Shown: positions 61,258 to 64,000 of the stretch, piece by piece | How positions within the stretch are numbered: the stretch's first letter is position 1 | Layout: each line of letters starts with the position of its first letter | NCBI RefSeq assembly: GCF_017676345.1 | Contig: NZ_JAFFZM010000015.1 | Span: 124,001-188,000 of the forward strand | Direction: 5' to 3' | Length of the DNA stretch: 64,000 bases | DNA from: Streptomyces smyrnaeus | GTDB lineage: Bacteria > Actinomycetota > Actinomycetes > Streptomycetales > Streptomycetaceae | Translations under genes and position numbers: made by a program | Notes under the pieces: model-generated | What the model was told of the DNA's origin: nothing | The model's database searches: none | The model's input: the letters and a program-made list of their open reading frames with translations, nothing else

Positions 61258-62421
61258 GTGTTCCTCGACAGCCTCCTCGCCCGCAATCCGGAGCTGGCCG
61301 ACACCGCGGCCGACCTCCACCGGCGCGGCGAGATCCCACCCGACACCTACGTCATGGACCTGGACGCCGTCGCGGAGAACGCCACCCTCCTCGCGGACGA
61401 GGCCGAACGGCTCGGCCTGTCCCTCTGGTTCGTCGTCAAGCAGTTCGGCCGCAACCCGGAGCTGATCCGGGCCGTCTCCCACGCCATCCCCGCCTTCGCC
61501 GCGATCGACCCCGCCGAGGCCCGTACGCTGCACGCCGCCGGCGCCCGGGCCGGCAATCTGGGCCACCTGGTGCAAATCCCGCACCGTGCGCTGCCCGAGA
61601 TGCTCAGCTGGCGGCCGGAGGCCGTCACGGTCTTCGATCCGGCCAACGCGCGCGCCGTCTCGGCGGCGGCCCAGCGTCTCGGCTTCGTCCAGGACGTGCT
61701 GGTCCGGCTCGAAGGCGCGGCCGGGGTGGTCTACCCGGGGCAGGAGGGCGGCGTCCCGCTGTCCGCTCTGGACGCGTTCGCCGAGGAGGCCGAACGGCTC
61801 CCGGGCATCAGGATCGCGGGCGTCACCGCGTTCCCCTGCGTGCTGTGCGACCCGGAGACCGGCGCTCCGACCCCCACCCCCACCTTCGACCTGGCCGTCG
61901 AGGCCCGCGAGCTGCTGGCCGCGCGCGGACACCGGGATCTCAAGCTCAGCGCCCCCAGCGCCACCTCCATGGCCAGCCTGCCGCTGCTCGCCCGGCTCGG
62001 CGCCACCCACGGCGAGCCCGGCCACGCGCTGACCGGTACCACCCCGCTGCACGCACGCGACACCGGTCAGCCCGAGCGGCCCGCGTACGTGTATGTGACG
62101 GAGGTCGCGCACACCCTGGCGGACGGGCGTCCCGCGGTGTTCGGCGGCGGGTTCTACCCCCGTGCGCGGATCGACTCCGCGCTGCTGCCCCGCACCGGAC
62201 AACGTCTGGATGTGCAGGACGCGCCGCCCGAGAACATCGACTACTACCGGCTGCTGGCCGCACCCGAGGCAGGCGGCCCGGTGCGTGCCGGAGACACGGC
62301 GCTGCTGGCCTTCCGTACGCAGATCTTCGTGACCCGCTCCACGGTCGCGGTGGTGGCCGGAATCGCGTCCGGCAGGCCGCGGTTGGCCGGGCTCTACGAC
62401 ACCCAGGGGAGGGCGCTGTGA
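61258..62421 (+). CDS. yhfX: YhfX-family PLP-binding alanine-racemase-like enzyme
   Basis: A 387-residue fold-type III PLP protein. The Lys is K61 (LWFVVKQFGRNPEL) near the start of the barrel; VMDLDAVAENATLL, GNLGHLVQIPHRALPEML, GTTPLHARDTGQ and GFYPRARIDSALL follow the YhfX pattern. It is likely a racemase or decarboxylase acting on an amino acid or amino sugar acid, but this is inference. Its GTG (61258) follows yhfS by 1 base and its stop overlaps the yhfW start (GTGA). Normal length for the family. Confidence 0.85.
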   Translation: MFLDSLLARNPELADTAADLHRRGEIPPDTYVMDLDAVAENATLLADEAERLGLSLWFVVKQFGRNPELIRAVSHAIPAFAAIDPAEARTLHAAGARAGNLGHLVQIPHRALPEMLSWRPEAVTVFDPANARAVSAAAQRLGFVQDVLVRLEGAAGVVYPGQEGGVPLSALDAFAEEAERLPGIRIAGVTAFPCVLCDPETGAPTPTPTFDLAVEARELLAARGHRDLKLSAPSATSMASLPLLARLGATHGEPGHALTGTTPLHARDTGQPERPAYVYVTEVAHTLADGRPAVFGGGFYPRARIDSALLPRTGQRLDVQDAPPENIDYYRLLAAPEAGGPVRAGDTALLAFRTQIFVTRSTVAVVAGIASGRPRLAGLYDTQGRAL

Positions 62422-63764
62422 CCGCGGCGGCGTATGGAGCGCCGGAGGGGGCGCACGGCGCGCGGGAGGACGAGCGCGGCGTGCCTCAGGAAGCCCCGGG
62501 GCGGCCGGAAGAGGGCACCGACGCACCGAACGGCCGGGGGCGGACCGTCATCGTCGTCGTCGACGGGTTCGGTATCGGCGCGATGCCGGACGCCGGGGCG
62601 CTGCGTCCCGGCGACGCCGCCGCCGACACCTGCGGCCATGTGCTCGACCACGCCCGCGAGGCGTTCGGACGGCCGCTGCGGCTGCCGGTGCTGGGCGCGC
62701 TGGGCCTCGGGCTGGTCCATCCGCACCGCGACCTCGCCCGCCGTACCCGGCTGCCGGTCGCGGCGGGCCGGGCGGCGCTCGGCTACCCGGGTGCCGACAC
62801 GTTCGCCGGCCACCAGACGATGATGGGCGCGGACTTCAGCCGGGTGACGGTCGCCCGTCTCGGCGACCACCTGGCTCAGGTCACGGCTGCGCTGCGCGCG
62901 GCGGGTCACCGGGTCGAGCTCCTGGACGGCAGGCCGCTGCTGCTGGTCGACGGCGGTGTGCTCGTGCACGACAACCTGGAGGCGGATCCCGGCATCAACT
63001 GGAACGCCTCGGCCCGGCTGGAAGACCTCGGCTTCGACGGCATCCTGGCCGTCGCCCAAACGGTGCGGGCGGTGGCGCCCGTCGCGCGGGTCATCGCGGT
63101 CGGCGGCCACGCCGACGGACCGCTGCGCGGATTCGTCCGCGAGGGCGACGGTGGAACGGTCGGCCTGGACACTCCGGCGAGCGGGTTCTACCGGCACGAC
63201 GGCCTCCAGGTGCAGCATCTGGGCGTGGAGTCGGACCACACCCGGCAGCTTCCCGAACTGGCGGCGCGGGCCGGGATCCCGGTGACGCTCGTCGGCAAGG
63301 CCGCGGACATCCTGGCGTGCGAGGCGGCCGTCCGCCGTCCCGCGGTGCCCACGGCCGACGTCCTCGCCCACACCATGGAGGCGGTGCGCGCCGGGGGCGA
63401 GTCGCTGGTCGTCGCCAATGTGCAGGAGAGCGATCTGGCGGGCCATCAGCGGGACCCGGAGCGGTACGCCCGCATCCTGGAGCAGGTCGACGCGGGGCTG
63501 GCCGCGCTGGTCGCGCTGCTGGACCGGCCCGGTGACCGCCTGGTCGTCACCGGCGACCACGGCAACGATCCGACGATCGGGCACGCCTACCACACCCGCG
63601 AGTACGTGCCCGTGCTCATCCTCCGTCCCGGGGTACCCGGGGTGGAACTGCTGCCGGACGCCGCAAGCCTCGCGGATGTGGGCGCCACGGCCGCCGTGGC
63701 GCTGGGGCTCGACCCCGCGGGCCTCGCCAACGGCAGGCGGATACCGAACGGCGTCCCGGCCTGA
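62418..63764 (+). CDS. yhfW: YhfW-family phosphopentomutase-like metalloenzyme
   Basis: A 448-residue alkaline-phosphatase-superfamily protein of the YhfW type, related to phosphopentomutase DeoB. D49 (VVDGFGIGAMPDA) and T128 (GADTFAGHQTMMG, matching the catalytic Thr region of DeoB) would bind the dimetal site, and QESDLAGHQ and TGDHGNDPTIGH carry the metal-ligand Asp/His. The first 40 residues are charged, Gly/Glu-rich and absent from the core family, so a later start is possible. GTG at 62418 overlaps the yhfX stop. A phosphosugar mutase or phosphodiester-type substrate is likely. Confidence 0.83.
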   Translation: MTAAAYGAPEGAHGAREDERGVPQEAPGRPEEGTDAPNGRGRTVIVVVDGFGIGAMPDAGALRPGDAAADTCGHVLDHAREAFGRPLRLPVLGALGLGLVHPHRDLARRTRLPVAAGRAALGYPGADTFAGHQTMMGADFSRVTVARLGDHLAQVTAALRAAGHRVELLDGRPLLLVDGGVLVHDNLEADPGINWNASARLEDLGFDGILAVAQTVRAVAPVARVIAVGGHADGPLRGFVREGDGGTVGLDTPASGFYRHDGLQVQHLGVESDHTRQLPELAARAGIPVTLVGKAADILACEAAVRRPAVPTADVLAHTMEAVRAGGESLVVANVQESDLAGHQRDPERYARILEQVDAGLAALVALLDRPGDRLVVTGDHGNDPTIGHAYHTREYVPVLILRPGVPGVELLPDAASLADVGATAAVALGLDPAGLANGRRIPNGVPA

Positions 63765-63810
63765 GCGATCATGAGGGGGAGCCGGCAAGTCGCCTTCCCA
63801 GGAAAGGACC

Positions 63811-64000
63811 GTGAACGTCGTGCGCACAGTGAACCTCCCCGCCGGTACCCCCGTCCCGGCCCTCGGCCAGGGCACCTGGCACATGGGTGACGATCCCTCC
63901 CGGCGGGCCGAGGAGTTGGACGCGCTGCGCACCGGTATCGATCTGGGCATGACGCTCATCGACACGGCCGAGATGTACGGCAGCGGTGCCGCCGAGGAAC
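63811..64000 (+). CDS. Aldo/keto reductase, 5' part only
   Basis: The first 63 codons of an AKR-family NAD(P)H oxidoreductase, cut by the window end. It reads LPAGTPVPALGQGTWHMGDD, then LRTGIDLGMTLIDTAEMYGSG, which is the classical AKR N-terminus (with the catalytic Asp in DTAEMYG and the Tyr of the tetrad just after). GTG at 63811 has GGAAAGGA upstream. It may be an extra member of the yhf cluster, since it lies 46 bases after yhfW, or a separate gene; the function is not readable from this fragment. Confidence 0.8.
   Translation, partial: MNVVRTVNLPAGTPVPALGQGTWHMGDDPSRRAEELDALRTGIDLGMTLIDTAEMYGSGAAEE

Overview
The window is high-GC actinomycete DNA, almost certainly from Streptomyces or a close relative. 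The third codon position is strongly G/C, GTG starts and 4-base GTGA/ATGA start-stop overlaps are common, leaderless genes seem present, and many genes belong to families typical of streptomycetes (DUF4193, DUF3093, DUF3710, DUF3159, mycothiol-type DinB proteins, SpoIIE phosphatases with an anti-sigma kinase domain). I see no tRNA, rRNA, CRISPR array or intact insertion sequence. All identifications come from reading the sequence and from memory of the families; nothing was searched.

Bases 1-19,600 look like conserved core chromosome. They hold cutR-cutS, a DUF4193 protein, a small block ending in dut and a DUF3710 gene, a kdpD-kdpE-like pair without kdpFABC, an OB-fold/DUF3159/DUF3048 run, two TrkA-type regulators facing a KimA-like K+ importer, a TrmA-type RNA methyltransferase, and a MerR/GNAT pair. 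The kdpDE, trkA and kimA-like genes suggest a potassium-homeostasis neighbourhood. A 58-codon frame with an internal 33-bp duplication bridges the two trkA genes with 4-base overlaps at both ends.

Bases 19,600-41,400 are accessory: many small regulator/effector pairs (IRED-like oxidoreductase with a GlxA/AraC regulator, DUF2975 with a small XRE regulator, TetR with a methyltransferase, ArsR with an MFS pump, TetR with a TIM-barrel protein), a sulfotransferase, a membrane acyltransferase, a secreted phospholipase A2, and a glycosyltransferase-kinase-response regulator operon. Several intergenic regions carry clear paired operators. Broken genes (a TetR fragment, a GAP-family membrane protein, a second TetR tail) show active decay.

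Bases 41,400-47,050 look like a defence-type islet. Two tandem paralogues each join a PD-(D/E)xK-like nuclease motif to a DUF2075-type helicase. Each is preceded by the same hairpin, whose 3' arm contains the Shine-Dalgarno sequence. Around them lie a remnant of a NERD-domain protein, a 43-codon gene and a frameshifted DUF1266-like gene.

Bases 47,100-55,500 hold an AnsP-like amino-acid permease, a group IV PLP decarboxylase, a PucR-type regulator and a 949-residue sensor phosphatase. Bases 55,600-64,000 hold a complete counterpart of the poorly understood yhf cluster of E. coli (yhfZ, Y, U, T, php, yhfS, X, W in that order), with a leaderless regulator gene, a shared operator-like sequence at two places, and the start of an aldo/keto reductase gene at the window edge. 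This cluster and the hairpin-led nuclease-helicase pair are the two most interesting systems here.
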